Assembly: GCA_033239125.1 (NCBI GenBank)
Contig: BSWB01000003.1
Coordinates: forward strand, 27,977,001-28,041,000
DNA: 64,000 bases
Reading direction: 5' to 3'
Source: Fagopyrum homotropicum
Taxonomy: Eukaryota > Streptophyta > Magnoliopsida > Caryophyllales > Polygonaceae
Shown here: piece after piece, positions 8,309 to 19,641 of the stretch
Position numbering within the stretch: the first letter of the stretch is position 1
Layout: every line of letters starts with the position of its first letter
The notes under the pieces: generated by a model
What the model saw: only the letters and a program-made list of their open reading frames with translations
Told to the model about the DNA's origin: nothing
Database searches by the model: none
Program-made: the position numbers and the translations under genes

Positions 8309-11269
8309 ATGAAGGAGCGTAAGAGCCTGACAGTAGAGGAGATACCAGTTGCCTGTGAGTTTGCAGAGGTATTCAGCGACGACTTACCAGGGCTACCTCC
8401 ACAGAGGAGTGTGGACTTTAGCATCGAGTTAGAGCCGGGCACGAGACCGATCTCGAAGGCCCCGTACCGCATGGCCCCGATAGAGCTGCTTGAGCTGAAG
8501 AAGCAGTTAGAGGAGTTAGCAGAGAAGGGCTTCATACGTCCTAGTGTTTCTCCCTGGGGCGCACCAGTGTTATTTGTGAGGAAGAAAGATGGATCGATGA
8601 GACTGTGTATCGACTACAAGGAGTTGAACAAGGTCACCATCAAGAATAAGTATCCACTGCCTCGCATAGATGATCTGCTGGACCAGCTGCATGGAGCGTC
8701 AGTGTTCTCGAGGATAGATTTGAGGTCGGGTTATCACCAGCTGAGGGTGAGAGATCAGGACATACCTAAGACGGCATTCCGGACTAGGTATGGTCATTAT
8801 GAGTTTGTAGTGATGCCATTCGGGCTCACTAATGCGCCAGCAGTATTTATGGAGTTGATGAATGGGATTTTCATCGACTTCTTAGACCAGTTTGTAGTGG
8901 TCTTCATCGACGACATTCTAGTTTACTCTAGAAGTCGAGAGGAGCATGCCGGGCACTTGAGGACAGTGCTGCAGATTCTACAGGATAGTCAGCTATATGC
9001 TAAACTATCCAAGTGTGAGTTCTGGATGTCAGAGGTGGCGTTCCTTGGCCATGTAGTGACTGCTGAGGGGATTAAGGTCGACCCGGCGAAGATTGAGTCA
9101 GTGTCTTCTTGGCAGCCTCCAAAGAATGTGAAGGAGGTTCGCAGCTTCCTAGGATTGGCAGGTTATTACCGTCGGTTTGTGGAAGGGTTTTCTCTGATCG
9201 CCCGACCACTTACTTCCCTCCTACGGAAGACTACTCGGTTCGTATGGTCTGAGCCGTGTCAGCAGAGTTTTGATGAGCTGAAGAGGAGGTTGACGTCTGC
9301 TCCGATCTTAGCACAACCTGAGGGTACAGAGGACTTCGTAGTGTACAGTGACGCATCCAAGCTGGGCTTGGGGTGTGTCTTGATGCAGAGGGGTAAGGTT
9401 ATAGCATATGCGTCTCGACAGCTGAAGACGTATGAAGAGAACTACCCCACTCATGACCTGGAGTTAGCAGCAGTAGTGCACGCTCTTAAGATCTGGCGTC
9501 ATTATCTCTATGGAGCGACCTGTCAGATCTTCACAGACCATAAGAGTCTGAAGTACATATTCACTCAGCAGGAGTTGAATAACCGCCAGAGACGGTGGCT
9601 AGAGTTGATCAAGGATTTCGACCTTGAGATACTTTACCACCCCGGAAAGGCGAATGTAGTTGCTGACGCTTTGAGTCGGAAGACGCCTCAGGAGAAGGCG
9701 ATAGCTCGGTTGACAGTACAACCACAGTTACAGAGAGACTTAGCTTGGTTGGAGGTAGAGATCCAGTTCCCCGATACAGCTCATCAGTTAGCCACCTTAG
9801 AGTTACTTCCTGACCTGTTGGGTGAGATCCGACAGAAGCAGGAGACCTGTCCGATGTTGACCCGGATCCAAGACCGGATGTCACGAGATGAGGCACCTCA
9901 GTTCACTATTGGTGCCGATGGAGTGATGAGACGACAGGACCGTGTCTGTGTGCCATCAGACAGTGAGCTGAGACAGAGGATACTAGGTGAGGCTCATGCT
10001 ACCCCTTACTCCGTACATCCAGGAGCGAGTAAGATGTATAAGGACGTGAGACGTTCCTTCTGGTGGGGTGGTTTGAAGCCTAATGTGGCCCGATATGTAG
10101 CCCAGTGTGCGACCTGTCAGCAGGTCAAGATTGAGCATCGTAGATCCGGAGGAGAGCTACACCCACTTCCAGTACCACATTGGAAGTGGGAAGACATTTC
10201 TATGGATTTCGTTACCGGATTGAGGCTCAGCAAAGGTTTTGATGCCATTTGGGTAGTGGTAGACCGCCTGACGAAGACCGCACGTTTCATTCCGATTAAG
10301 GAAACGTGGCCGGTAAACCGTCTAGCAGAGGAGTTCATCAGACACATTGTGAGACTCCATGGAGTACCGAGGACTATCGTCTCCGACAGGGATGGACGTT
10401 TTACCTCGAGGTTCTGGCAGCAGGTACATACTGCTCTGGGTACGAGTCTTCACTTTACCACTGCCTACCACCCACAGACAGACGGTCAGTCAGAGAGGAC
10501 CATCCAGACCCTAGAGGACATGTTGAGGGCATGTGTGCTAGATTGGGGACAGGTATGGCCGGATCACCTCCCACTAGTAGAGTTTTCATATAATAACTGC
10601 TGGCATGCGTCTATTGGGATGGCACCTTATGAGGCTTTGTACGGGCGGAGATGTCGTACACCGCTATGTTGGGATGAGCCTAGCAAGGCTGATGGAGTAG
10701 TACTAGATCAGATACAGGACGACATCGCCCGGATTGCCTTAGTCCGGGAGAGGATGTTAGCAGCTCAGAGTCGTCAGAAGTCCTACGCCGACAAAAGGCG
10801 TCGACCTTCGGAGTTTAGAGTAGGTACACAGGTGTGGTTGAGAGTGTCACCTACGAGAGGAGTTAGACGTTTCGGCATTAAGGGGAAGCTGAGTCCCCGG
10901 TATGTCGGCCCATTTGGGATCGTAGAGAGAGTCGGAGAGGTTGCCTACCGACTAGCACTGCCACCGAGATTAGAGGGAGTACACCCGGTTTTTCATGTAT
11001 CTCAGCTGCGAGAGTACATACCGGATCCTAGACACGTCATCAGTCACGAGGATCTGATAGTTGAGCCAGACCACACTTTTGTGGAGTATCCAGTAGCCGT
11101 CCTAGAGCGTAGCATTAGACGCCTGCGTTCTAAGGAGATACCGATGCTGAGGATTCAATGGTCTAGACGAAGAGTTGATGAGGCTACCTGGGAGACAGAG
11201 GAGAGCATTAGACGTAACTACCCTGAGTTCTTTGCGGAGTTAGCCGCTACCTCAGTACCGACGGGTTAG
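8309..11269 (+). CDS. pol: Pol polyprotein RT-RNase H-integrase-chromodomain, right copy
   Basis: 986 aa, with the same domain order and catalytic residues as the left copy: FIDDIL at 199-204, HHCC at 563/570/600/603, D633, D693, E729 and a C-terminal chromodomain. It differs from the left copy at four bases that I could see, three of them silent and one giving L799 in place of P799 in the integrase C-terminal part. The reading frame is intact. It lies in frame with gag-protease, 9 bases after the UAG at 8297-8299. The chromodomain is known in this lineage to bias integration toward heterochromatin, which fits the nested surroundings. Confidence 0.95.
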   Translation: MKERKSLTVEEIPVACEFAEVFSDDLPGLPPQRSVDFSIELEPGTRPISKAPYRMAPIELLELKKQLEELAEKGFIRPSVSPWGAPVLFVRKKDGSMRLCIDYKELNKVTIKNKYPLPRIDDLLDQLHGASVFSRIDLRSGYHQLRVRDQDIPKTAFRTRYGHYEFVVMPFGLTNAPAVFMELMNGIFIDFLDQFVVVFIDDILVYSRSREEHAGHLRTVLQILQDSQLYAKLSKCEFWMSEVAFLGHVVTAEGIKVDPAKIESVSSWQPPKNVKEVRSFLGLAGYYRRFVEGFSLIARPLTSLLRKTTRFVWSEPCQQSFDELKRRLTSAPILAQPEGTEDFVVYSDASKLGLGCVLMQRGKVIAYASRQLKTYEENYPTHDLELAAVVHALKIWRHYLYGATCQIFTDHKSLKYIFTQQELNNRQRRWLELIKDFDLEILYHPGKANVVADALSRKTPQEKAIARLTVQPQLQRDLAWLEVEIQFPDTAHQLATLELLPDLLGEIRQKQETCPMLTRIQDRMSRDEAPQFTIGADGVMRRQDRVCVPSDSELRQRILGEAHATPYSVHPGASKMYKDVRRSFWWGGLKPNVARYVAQCATCQQVKIEHRRSGGELHPLPVPHWKWEDISMDFVTGLRLSKGFDAIWVVVDRLTKTARFIPIKETWPVNRLAEEFIRHIVRLHGVPRTIVSDRDGRFTSRFWQQVHTALGTSLHFTTAYHPQTDGQSERTIQTLEDMLRACVLDWGQVWPDHLPLVEFSYNNCWHASIGMAPYEALYGRRCRTPLCWDEPSKADGVVLDQIQDDIARIALVRERMLAAQSRQKSYADKRRRPSEFRVGTQVWLRVSPTRGVRRFGIKGKLSPRYVGPFGIVERVGEVAYRLALPPRLEGVHPVFHVSQLREYIPDPRHVISHEDLIVEPDHTFVEYPVAVLERSIRRLRSKEIPMLRIQWSRRRVDEATWETEESIRRNYPEFFAELAATSVPTG

Positions 11270-11444
11270 TACTAAGACGAGACCTTATATGACTTCTGTG
11301 ATTATATGTTTACATAATTGTTTATGTCTATGTGCTTGATGACGTGAGTAGTTGCTTGCTAGAATATATTTCTCGAGGGGAAATGTATGGGGTAGGTATC
11401 TTATCCCAAGTTTCGGGACGAAACTTATTTTAAGGGGGTACTGA
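11270..11444 (+). promoter_or_regulatory. 3' untranslated segment with hairpin and polypurine tract (right copy)
   Basis: Same as the left copy: 8-bp stem at 11408-11426, polypurine AAGGGGG at 11432-11438, LTR B from 11445. No difference from 3117-3291 was seen. Confidence 0.8.
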
Positions 11445-14237
11445 TGTAAAATCCGGAATTTTTATTCCGTCTATTTACGTTATAAAATAGATCTCGATCA
11501 GTTGACCCATATCCGTCTACCTAGTTAGACCTATTATTATAGGATTTATCATTTTATGTAGATTCCTTCACATAAAATGATAGAATCTTTTATATAGTTT
11601 ATCATTTTATGTAGGTTACTTCCGCATAAAATGATAGAGTTCTGAGCCGATCTTAAATTAAAATAAACTCCCTATCCGCCTAGTCCGTATATTTACATAT
11701 CGGGATCTTGCCCAGCCAGAAACTCGTTAAATTTAGGAGGCCAGCTGCAGCCTTTTTCAGCCCATCTATTAATCCATAATTCAACCCACGGATCCAGCCT
11801 GCTAGCCCAGCTCCAGCGCAGCCAGCCCAACAGCCCCAGTTTGCTTGTCTAGCTGCCTTGTCCGCCCAGCCCTATGCGCAACCCATCTCTTCAGCAGCAC
11901 AGCCCCAGCGCAGTCCATTCCAGCCCAGAAGAACTGCTGCCTTGCGCATCTCAGCCCAGCGGATCCGGCTTGCTCAGCCCAACAAAGCAGCAACCGCAGT
12001 CTTCAGCCCAGCGTCACACTAACTCGCCACCTCCTCCTGCTGAACAGCCGTTACAGCTCTTCCCCTTCTGTAACCGTTCTCTTTCCTATCATATCCCCCG
12101 AATCTCGCTCTTCCCTTCTGCGTTTTGTTTCCTTCCGTTTCTGCGTTTCCTTTGCTTCTGCATCGCTCGAACCTTCACCTTGCAAACAGTACAGATCTTT
12201 CAAACCAACGCACATCTCGCTCAGCAAGGGACTGAACCAAGACGTCCTCTTCTGCACACGTCCGGTCCGCCCTCTTCTGCACACGTCCAGCCCGTTCCAG
12301 CGTAAGAAGCACTCTGGGAGAAGCAACGTACCTCCCGCAGATTCTGTGTATTTCGGTAAGGATTAATCTACCATTCATCTTCACCTCTTTAATTAGTCGT
12401 TCATGAATACCTGCGATGACAACTCCATCTCGACCACTCCGTGACAGTAGCAAGGCTGGAAGGAGTTGGCCAATCCGTGTAGTAGTAGAAGACGCCTCAG
12501 CCAGTAGAGGTTGAAGAGGTGAGTCATCGTTTCTGCAGTCCCAATCCTTGCCTCTAGAAGTTAGTGTATAATCTTATGTATGTATACTATTTCCGTAATG
12601 CTAGAATGATGAACTGCTGTAGTCGGACTTGAACATAGGTTAGGTTGACCTTGTGTAGCTGCTGAGTATATAGACCGAAGGATAGGAACAAAGGACTGCT
12701 GTAAGTATGAAAAATAGAAATAAGGGGGCTGCTGTAAATTCATTTTATTTCCTTCAGCTTTTAGGTTACAAACAGCCCATCTTGTCGATCAATTATTAAA
12801 CGTTTGGATAAAGATCCACCGTTGAATTTTGGATATGTTGTAGATGGATATATGTAGTTTAGCATATTAAAATTTGAGAAGAAATGAACGGTCGGATTGA
12901 AAGTTATGAGCTCCCGAAGTTAGGTAGTTGAGCAGTTTTGGTAAACTTGAATTTTGGCTAAGTATAGGAAATTAGAGTGAAGGAACCGACTTTGTGAATT
13001 ATTATAAAAATATCGGCTGAACAGTTTGGAGAAATTCTTTCTTCTAAGGTTAGATAGAACCTCATAGATGATCTAGAGATTTAATTCGGAAATTTTATAA
13101 GCTGTTAAGAATTTTATATTTAGAGCCGAAGTTAAACCTTTACGATTTTTCCGGAAAATAGAAACATAGGAAAAATGTCAGTTTGGAACCAAATAAAATT
13201 TTAGGAGTTAGAATATATTTTTAGAACTTCAAATAGGAGTTTAGACATGAATTTTAGGGTTTTCGAGAAAATCGGAACCAAGGGTAAAATGGTCATTTTA
13301 CCCTAAACTAATACTTAACTAGTTATGTCTTAATACATCATTGGATCTTAGAAGTTTTAGACTTCTATCTACGTGAGAGTGTGCTAATACACTTATCGCC
13401 TTTGACAGGCAACTGAGTGGTGACAGTTTACAGAGCGAGTGGTTTATAAAGAGTCGAGCGTTATAACAGGTAAGTCCTTTGGGCTTACTTAGCTGACTAC
13501 TAAATATGAGTATAAATGATGATGGTGGTGTGTGATTGACATGTTAGAGAGATAGGTTGTGTTATATAATTACCGACCTATATTTTGGCCTAAGAGTAAC
13601 GGGCGGTGGCATTCTGCTCAGTAGCTCGCGGGGCGCTGGGGGTTTCTTTCGGGACTAGTCCATACATGGTTTGTAGTGACGCTACCAATGGAAGTCAGCT
13701 AGACCTACACCAGTTGGATAAGGAACGGAGGCGAGAACTAATAATACTTCTCATGCCACAACTTAAATTGAATAATGTGAATCACTAAAATAATAGATAA
13801 TAATTGGTTGAGTGCCAGCATGATGTTTGTTTAATTATGTTTCTGCTTGTGTTTGTGCTGTTATCATTTTCTTATATTTGGATAGTTAGCTAACTGTTGA
13901 TATGTTGTTTAGACTTGACACAGGTTAGAGTAGATGCCGAGTGATCCAGATGGTAGTGGTCAGCCGGGGTGTCGTACTTTAGGACGTTTTACAGTTTTTG
14001 CATTTGTGGGTTTTACAGTTGAACATTGTTTCCTTTCGTACTTTGTTATATTTCGTTTTCCGGCTGTAGTCGATCTGGTCACATTCATGCATTATTAAGA
14101 ACTATTTTATGATTTCTGATTTTTCCTTATCTGTGCCTTGTTGTAAGATCTCGTTAAGTTGTTGTCAAACTAAGGTCGGGACCCACTGTGCGGTCCTAAC
14201 CAGTAACTCCCTAAGTTGTAAAATTTGGGGTGTTACA
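11445..14237 (+). repeat. LTR B of the Tekay-type element
   Basis: 2793 bp, TGTAA...TTACA. It is identical by eye to LTR A over the first 2.4 kb. It then carries six differences (one missing G and five C/T changes) within about 270 bp near the 3' end. The hairpin pair (11547-11636) and CAGCCCAG tract (11733-12014) are conserved. It ends directly against copia gag sequence. Confidence 0.9.
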
Positions 14238-14907
14238 ACCAGATACCTCATCGGATGAATATTCCAATTGGGTTTGTGTTAACTCTATGATTCAAAGTTG
14301 GATTATCTAATTCATGGATCCATCCCTCCACAAATTGGTGAGTTATTGCACTAATGCTTATCTTCTTTAGGAAGATCTCAAAGAATGTTTTGATGTTGGC
14401 AACAGCCCCCTTCTACTTCAACTACGCAGGGATCTTGCTCATTGTACACAAAATGGTCAAACAGTTGGTGCCTACTTCAGCCGCCTTAAAAAGATTTGGG
14501 ATAAGATGGCATCTCAACATGTACAATGTGCCTGCACATGTGGTAACAAGCCAAAGATGAGGAAGAGGTTCATCAATTTTTCATCAATTTCTCCTTGGAT
14601 TAGAGGATACTATTTATGGATCTCTCCGATCAAATATTTTTGCTCAAGATCCATTACCTAAGCTCAACAAGGTATATTCCCTCGCAATTCAAGAGAAACG
14701 TCTCAAAACTATTGCCTGAGAACGAGACAGCCGTCCTGAAGAAGTAGCTTTTTCGGTAACATCTCAACGCAAAGCTCGTCATTATAAAATACTAAAGGAT
14801 CAATCTTTTGCAATCATTGCAACATACCAGGTCATAACACGAAGACTTGCTTCAAAATATACGGCTATCCAGATTGGTGGATTGCTCTCAATGGTCCGCC
14901 TCCTACT
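14238..14907 (+). pseudogene. Ty1/copia gag remnant with one CCHC knuckle
   Basis: Frame-shifting pieces resemble copia gag: a region reading LKECFDVGNSPLL and HCTQNGQTVGAYFSRLKKIW between about 14370 and 14500, and a knuckle CNHCNIPGHNTKTC at 14809-14850, followed by FKIYGYPDWW. The N-terminal half is missing because the Tekay element abuts it. No continuous ORF remains. Confidence 0.75.
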
Positions 14908-16573
14908 ATGAATCGTCCACCATCAAAATCCACCAAACACGCAGCAGTCGCAACAGTTTTTTTACTTGTTGGGCAAGTCAACTCCGCATCTCCTGATCCC
15001 TTAACACCTCAAGATCGTAGAGACATTGTCCCTACAATTGATGATACTCATTGGAACACCATTGAAGCTGCCTTGAACTCCTACCGCTCACATTCTTCCC
15101 ATGATACTTCTTCAGATATTATTTCGCTACCTTGGATACTTGATTCAGGAGCTTCTTTTCATATGACAGGAGACCGCTCTCTCCTCTCCAATATCACACC
15201 GGTCAACACATGCCAGATTAAGCTTCCTAACGGAGTTCTAGGCTTCGCCGCACATGCATGGAGTTTGCACATCAATGATTCTCTTCACCTTACCCGAGTA
15301 TTATTTGTTCCAGGGCTTGATTGTCATATTCTCTCCCTGAATCAGTTAACTACAGATTGGAATTGTGTTTTTATGATAACTAATAAAATTTGTGTTATAC
15401 AAGACCGTACTTCGAGGACGGTGATTGGAGTAGGTGAAGCCTATGATGGAATCTACTGGCTTCGGTGATGACAAACACTTCTCCGTCTCTTTGACGCCTT
15501 ACCACTGTTGATACCACCATCCTTCATAACTGCCTTGGTCATCCTTCCATCACCAAAAATGCCTCCCCATGTGACAGTTGTCTCCGGGCAAAGCTACCAC
15601 GGTCATCTTTTCCTATTAGCACATCTCGTGCCTCCTCTCTATCTGCTTTAGTTCATTTGAATATTTGGGGTTCTTATCGTACCCTTTCTAGCTTTGGTTG
15701 TTCTTATTTTTTTCACTATTTTAGATGATCACTCTCGTTGTACTTGGGTTCATTTATAAAACGCAAAGCCGAAGTTATTCCTTGAATCAAACACTTTTGC
15801 ATTATGGTTGCAACACAATTCATTTCTTGTGTCAAAACCTTTTGCAACGACAATGCTAAGGAATTTATTTCCCTTCGACCTTTTCTTCAAGCAAAGGTAT
15901 CCGCCTAGAAACCTCTTGTACCTACACACCACAACAAAATGGGAGGGTTGAATGCAAACACCGTCATATCCTTAATGTCGCTAGATACCTAATGTTTCAA
16001 GCACACTTACCCACTTCCTTTTGGGGAGAATGTGTCCTTAAGGCTTGCTACCTCATTAATCGTACCCCTACACCCATCCTTCATCACAAAACTCCTTATG
16101 AACTCCTTCATGGCTCTCCACCTAACCATCATCATCTTCGAGTTTTGGGTTGTCTCGCTTATTGTTCCCTTATACCTCGGTCTTCGGACAAATTTCAACC
16201 TAGAGGTCAAAAATGTATTTTCATAAGTTATCCATCTTCACAAAAGGCTTGTAAAGTGTTTGACCTTGATACGCGGGAAATTGTTACATCATGAGATGCG
16301 CGTTTCTACGAAAATATTTTCCCCTTCTCCGAACTTACAAGCCCCCGTACCAATTCTCCCCAAAATCCCCCTCAAAATCCCGCTCCCTGCCTGCTTTGAC
16401 GAAACACTTCCCGCAGACAACACTCACCTGCTGTGTGGGACCGTCATGTTTCCCCCTGCCACGTGCACCCCACCTGCTTTGTCCCCATCTACTGCACCGT
16501 CCGGCCTGTCCCCACTTACAACTTCACCCTTGACACGCCCCATCCTAACTACCCCACTATTACCCATGACATC
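14908..16573 (+). pseudogene. Ty1/copia protease and integrase remnant
   Basis: A 186-aa open stretch (14908-15468) holds the protease motif DSGASFHMTGD, with the catalytic Asp codon at 15142-15144. Integrase pieces follow out of frame: a zinc-finger-like segment (LGHPS...CDSC, about 15530-15580), HLNIWGS where copia integrases normally have Asp before Trp, CNDNAKEF for the second Asp region, and then QQNGRVECKHRH with the catalytic Glu. The ORF 15992-16294 (LPTSFWGECVLKACYLINRTP...) is the integrase C-terminal part. At least three frame breaks or stops separate these pieces. The Asp-to-Asn change would remove the catalytic triad even without the frame breaks. Confidence 0.8.
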
Positions 16574-18145
16574 TTATATCATGTATTATAGTCTATATTT
16601 TGGGATTTGTTTGGACGTTTTATCTTCATAAATTTGCATAAATGGATGTATATTCTTTGATCATTATGTTATTTTGTTTACATTTGCTAGAATCAAGGTC
16701 TACATCTAGTTTCGTTGTGATTGTAGGGAAAATGGCACGTTTTGGAGCAAAATGGAGCTAAGGAAGCTAAGGAGTCATTGAAGCTACATTATGGAGCATT
16801 GAGGAGCTACAAGAAAGGCTCAGGAAATATGGAAATTGGACATAAGCTTGATTAGAGAGATTTACACGTGACTGAGTGTCACCTAGGTCGGCTACAGTGC
16901 CACCTAGTTCGACTACAATGTCACCTCGACCGAGGAGATCTTCAGGATGAGCTGGACAAAGGCGTATAATCCACCGGCCACAGAATCTTTATTTTTGGTT
17001 GGGATCTTCTATTTTTGGAAAGTGATTTTCTAGATGGAAGCAGGTCTTTTTGGCTGCTTTATTTGGAAGATTGGAAGATACTTTAAGGAATGAAATTGCC
17101 TTTGAAGATATTTTATCATAGGAAGGTGATTCTCCTATATAAAGAGGTTTATTTTCTGGAGATTAGATATCTCGGAGCTGCAGATCTCCAGATCAGAAAG
17201 CAAGTGGAAGGAAGTTTGGAAGGTTGAAGGAAGTTGAAGGAAGTTAGTTTTGAAGGAAGGTTGAAGGCTTTGAAGGAAGTTCTAAGATTTTCTTAGTTTG
17301 TTTTTATTTCATGTCTTTCTGATTATGATTGAGGAATGCAGTTTAATTTGTTTGTTTAGTTGTTTGATTGAGTTATTGAGACCTTTGTGTTAAGGTTTTC
17401 TTGTTTCAAACAAGACGATAAAAGAATGAGCCTTTACCCTAGTGGACCCTGAAAGCTTGAGCCTTTATCTTAACCAACGAACACCTCGGTCAGTCATGGA
17501 ACATCTCGACCGAGATGGTACATAAACTGAGCGAGGCAAGACCTTTCTTGATCATTATTTGAGTTGAGGTTTCAGTTTTCCAAATTCTATCCTCGTTATA
17601 CCTTTCCTCGTTCAACGCAAGCCTAGGATGAGACTTATCCGGTGATTCCTTTGTTTGTGTACCCAAGATCATGAGTGTTAGGTAATAAAGGTTTATCCTT
17701 TATTGGGGTTTGAGTGTGCCTTCATCCCATCTTTGAGAGTTAGCCTGAGACTTACCCGGTAAAGGTTGATTCTATACCCATGGGTGATGTGTTGGTTTGA
17801 GATTATAGTTCCTTTCCTTAGTACCTTGAGACTTACCCGGTGAGAGGATCTTTGGTTTGGGATAGTGAGTAGTGAGACTTACCCGGTGATCTATTCCCAC
17901 CTTAGAAACACCTTCCCTTTGCAAACCTAAGCTTTATCCACGTTATCTTTTGAGATCTTGAGTCGGAACCACAACTGGATGCTTTAATCTCTAGAATCCG
18001 CGTTTTCTTTACCTGATTATTACATCATCTTTGATATCTTTTCTTTGTTGCTTGATTTTGATTGAGAACCTGAATTACCGATCTTCGTTTCACCATAGTC
18101 CCTGTGTTCGACCCTGGAGTATTTGCCGTTATTACAATTGATCCG
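16574..18145 (+). repeat. LTR1, Athila-type, 3' end missing
   Basis: Aligns with LTR3 (25450-27198). The first two bases are TT where LTR3 has TG. Shared marks include CATGTATTATAGTC at the start, the box GGTCTACA near +120, TATATAAA at 17136-17143, repeated GAGACTTACCCGGT, and GTGTTCGACCCTGG near the end. It stops at GATCCG, about 50 bp short of the usual end, where LTR2 begins. Two CTCGG/CCGAG motif clusters lie at 16880-16937 and 17482-17537. Confidence 0.8.
17136..17143 (+). promoter_or_regulatory. Candidate TATA box of LTR1
   Basis: TATATAAA, 562 bp into the LTR. LTR3 has the same octamer at the equivalent place (26005-26012), LTR2 has TATAAAAA (18727-18734), LTR4 has TATAAAA (29172-29178), and the array LTR has TATAAG (37489-37494). 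The shared position supports a real promoter. Confidence 0.6.
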
Positions 18146-19641
18146 TGTTAGCATGAAATATGACTATATTTAGACACTTGTTTTAGTTGTTTTTCCCTCT
18201 ATATTTTGTTAGTAGATATGAGTTTGAAGCAATTGTGAGCTAGTTCACCCACTTTGTCGATATAGAGATCTACACTAGCTTTGTTCTGTTTTTAGGTGAA
18301 TGAAGACTTGGATTGGAGCAAAATGTGGAAGGAAAGGAGTGTTTGATCATGCTTGATGGCAAGAAGATGCATTGGAGAGGCTAAGGAAGGAGCATGGATG
18401 AAGGATGTCACGAAACAAAGGCAACAACCAAGGATATGAGGAACCACGCCCTGAATTACGGTCGTGGAGAAGTGATTTCAAGAACCTTGCTCTAAACCAC
18501 GGCCGTGGATTTAGCAACATGATCGTGGACGTGAGTTTGGAGCACAACAGAGAGTTACATGACCTAAACCATGGCCGTGGAAATCATATGGTGTCGTAAT
18601 TGAGTTCCACGCTCTAAATCACGGTTGTGGAAAGTTGTTCATGACCGTGATTTTGGTGATTTTATGACGTGTCATTATTGCCACATCAGCCACGTCATTG
18701 GGCTTTCTCGTAACCCTATTTCGCCCTATAAAAAGGTTTGAGAAAGGAGTTTTCGGGATCCCTGCTGAGCGCCGCTTAGAGTTCTGTTTAGAGTTTGGAG
18801 ATGGTCTTAGGGTTTCATTTCGACCTTAAGGATTGGAGATTCATGAAGACGTATTTTCGGAGTTTGTGTACTTTTCAAGATATCTTAGGGTTTTCATCGA
18901 AGGATGGATTGACATCTCGTTCTTTGTGGTTTCTCTAGATCATTGTGAGGGTTTCTATTCCTATTTTTCTTAATTCATAAACGTACGACTTTGTGTTTGG
19001 ATTTCGAGATTGACTTGAGTTATTATTGAGTTTTCGAGGGTTTTCATCTTTCATTCTTCTTAATTTGATTATTGATATCATAATGATGATTATTGGCTAA
19101 AATCCTTTAGCAATTCTAAGGTGAAGGATTGATACTTGTGGCTTAGATAATGATAGATTGATCGTAACTTAATTGGACCTTGAGAGTGTGAAAAATATCG
19201 TCGACACCCTAAATCACGGTTTGTTCTTGAATTCTCAAGATCTAGCCGTGACTTCCCCTGGTTTACAAACTTTGCTTTTGCTTTGATCTAAAGTTAAAGA
19301 TTAGCTTTAACCTAGCCTTGGCTTGCCTTTCCTAGGTAGTAGTGAGACTCAACATCCTCTATTTTGGTTTTGAGTGTCACAACCTTAACCGTTTTGGCTT
19401 ATCTTTGATCCCTTGAGTTTGGGCATGGGTATTTGAATGTAATGCTTGTCCTTAGATCCTTTCTATAATGTAGCCTCAACAACCTTTATAGAGAGTGTCC
19501 TTGGGTGATATATAGGGTTTTGGAACTTCACTGTACACAACCTTACATTAGATATACCTTTGCAATCTCGATTCTGTCCTTACATCTATAGAATATCTTG
19601 AATCGATTGCCACAATTGGATACTTGGATCTTTAGGATTGC
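18146..19641 (+). repeat. LTR2, Athila-type, first part
   Basis: Begins TGTTAGCATG, close to TGATAGCATG of LTR3. It has the ATCTACAC box, a TATA box at 18727, and two CACGG/CCGTG motif clusters (18438-18656, with five or more partial repeats, and 19209-19258). It is interrupted at 19641 by a block of other LTRs and resumes at 23962. The five bases before its start (ATCCG, 18141-18145) are the expected target duplication in LTR1. Confidence 0.8.

Larger units (their letters stand above)
1..14237 (+). repeat. Tandem pair of chromodomain Ty3/gypsy elements sharing an LTR
   Basis: Bases 1-6085 recur at 8154-14237 with an 8153-bp offset and only about ten differences seen by eye. The order is internal 3' part, LTR, complete internal region, LTR. 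A single transposition gives LTR-internal-LTR, so a further internal region on the left sharing the middle LTR means a tandem duplication, most simply by unequal exchange between LTRs. A further LTR is expected left of the window. An assembly artefact cannot be excluded from sequence alone. Confidence 0.9.
3292..14237 (+). mobile_element. Complete Tekay/Del-type chromovirus (Ty3/gypsy LTR retrotransposon)
   Basis: The order is LTR A, tRNA-Met primer site, leader, gag with two CCHC knuckles, protease, RT, RNase H, integrase, chromodomain, hairpin plus polypurine tract, LTR B. Length is about 10.9 kb. The element sits in the gag of a Ty1/copia relic. The five bases after LTR B (14238-14242, ACCAG) are the predicted target duplication, whose partner lies left of the window. 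Two lesions are visible: an in-frame UAG after protease, and a frame change near the start of gag. Confidence 0.9.
14238..16573 (+). mobile_element. Decayed Ty1/copia fragment (gag, protease, integrase; no RT)
   Basis: After LTR B, translated pieces in several frames match copia gag, a CCHC knuckle, an aspartic protease and integrase, in the correct order. The sequence then becomes a proline-rich linker (about 16320-16560) of the kind found between copia integrase and RT. RT is not present before LTR1 begins. Many stops and frame breaks make it a relic. Its left part probably lies beyond the Tekay pair, outside the window. Confidence 0.85.
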
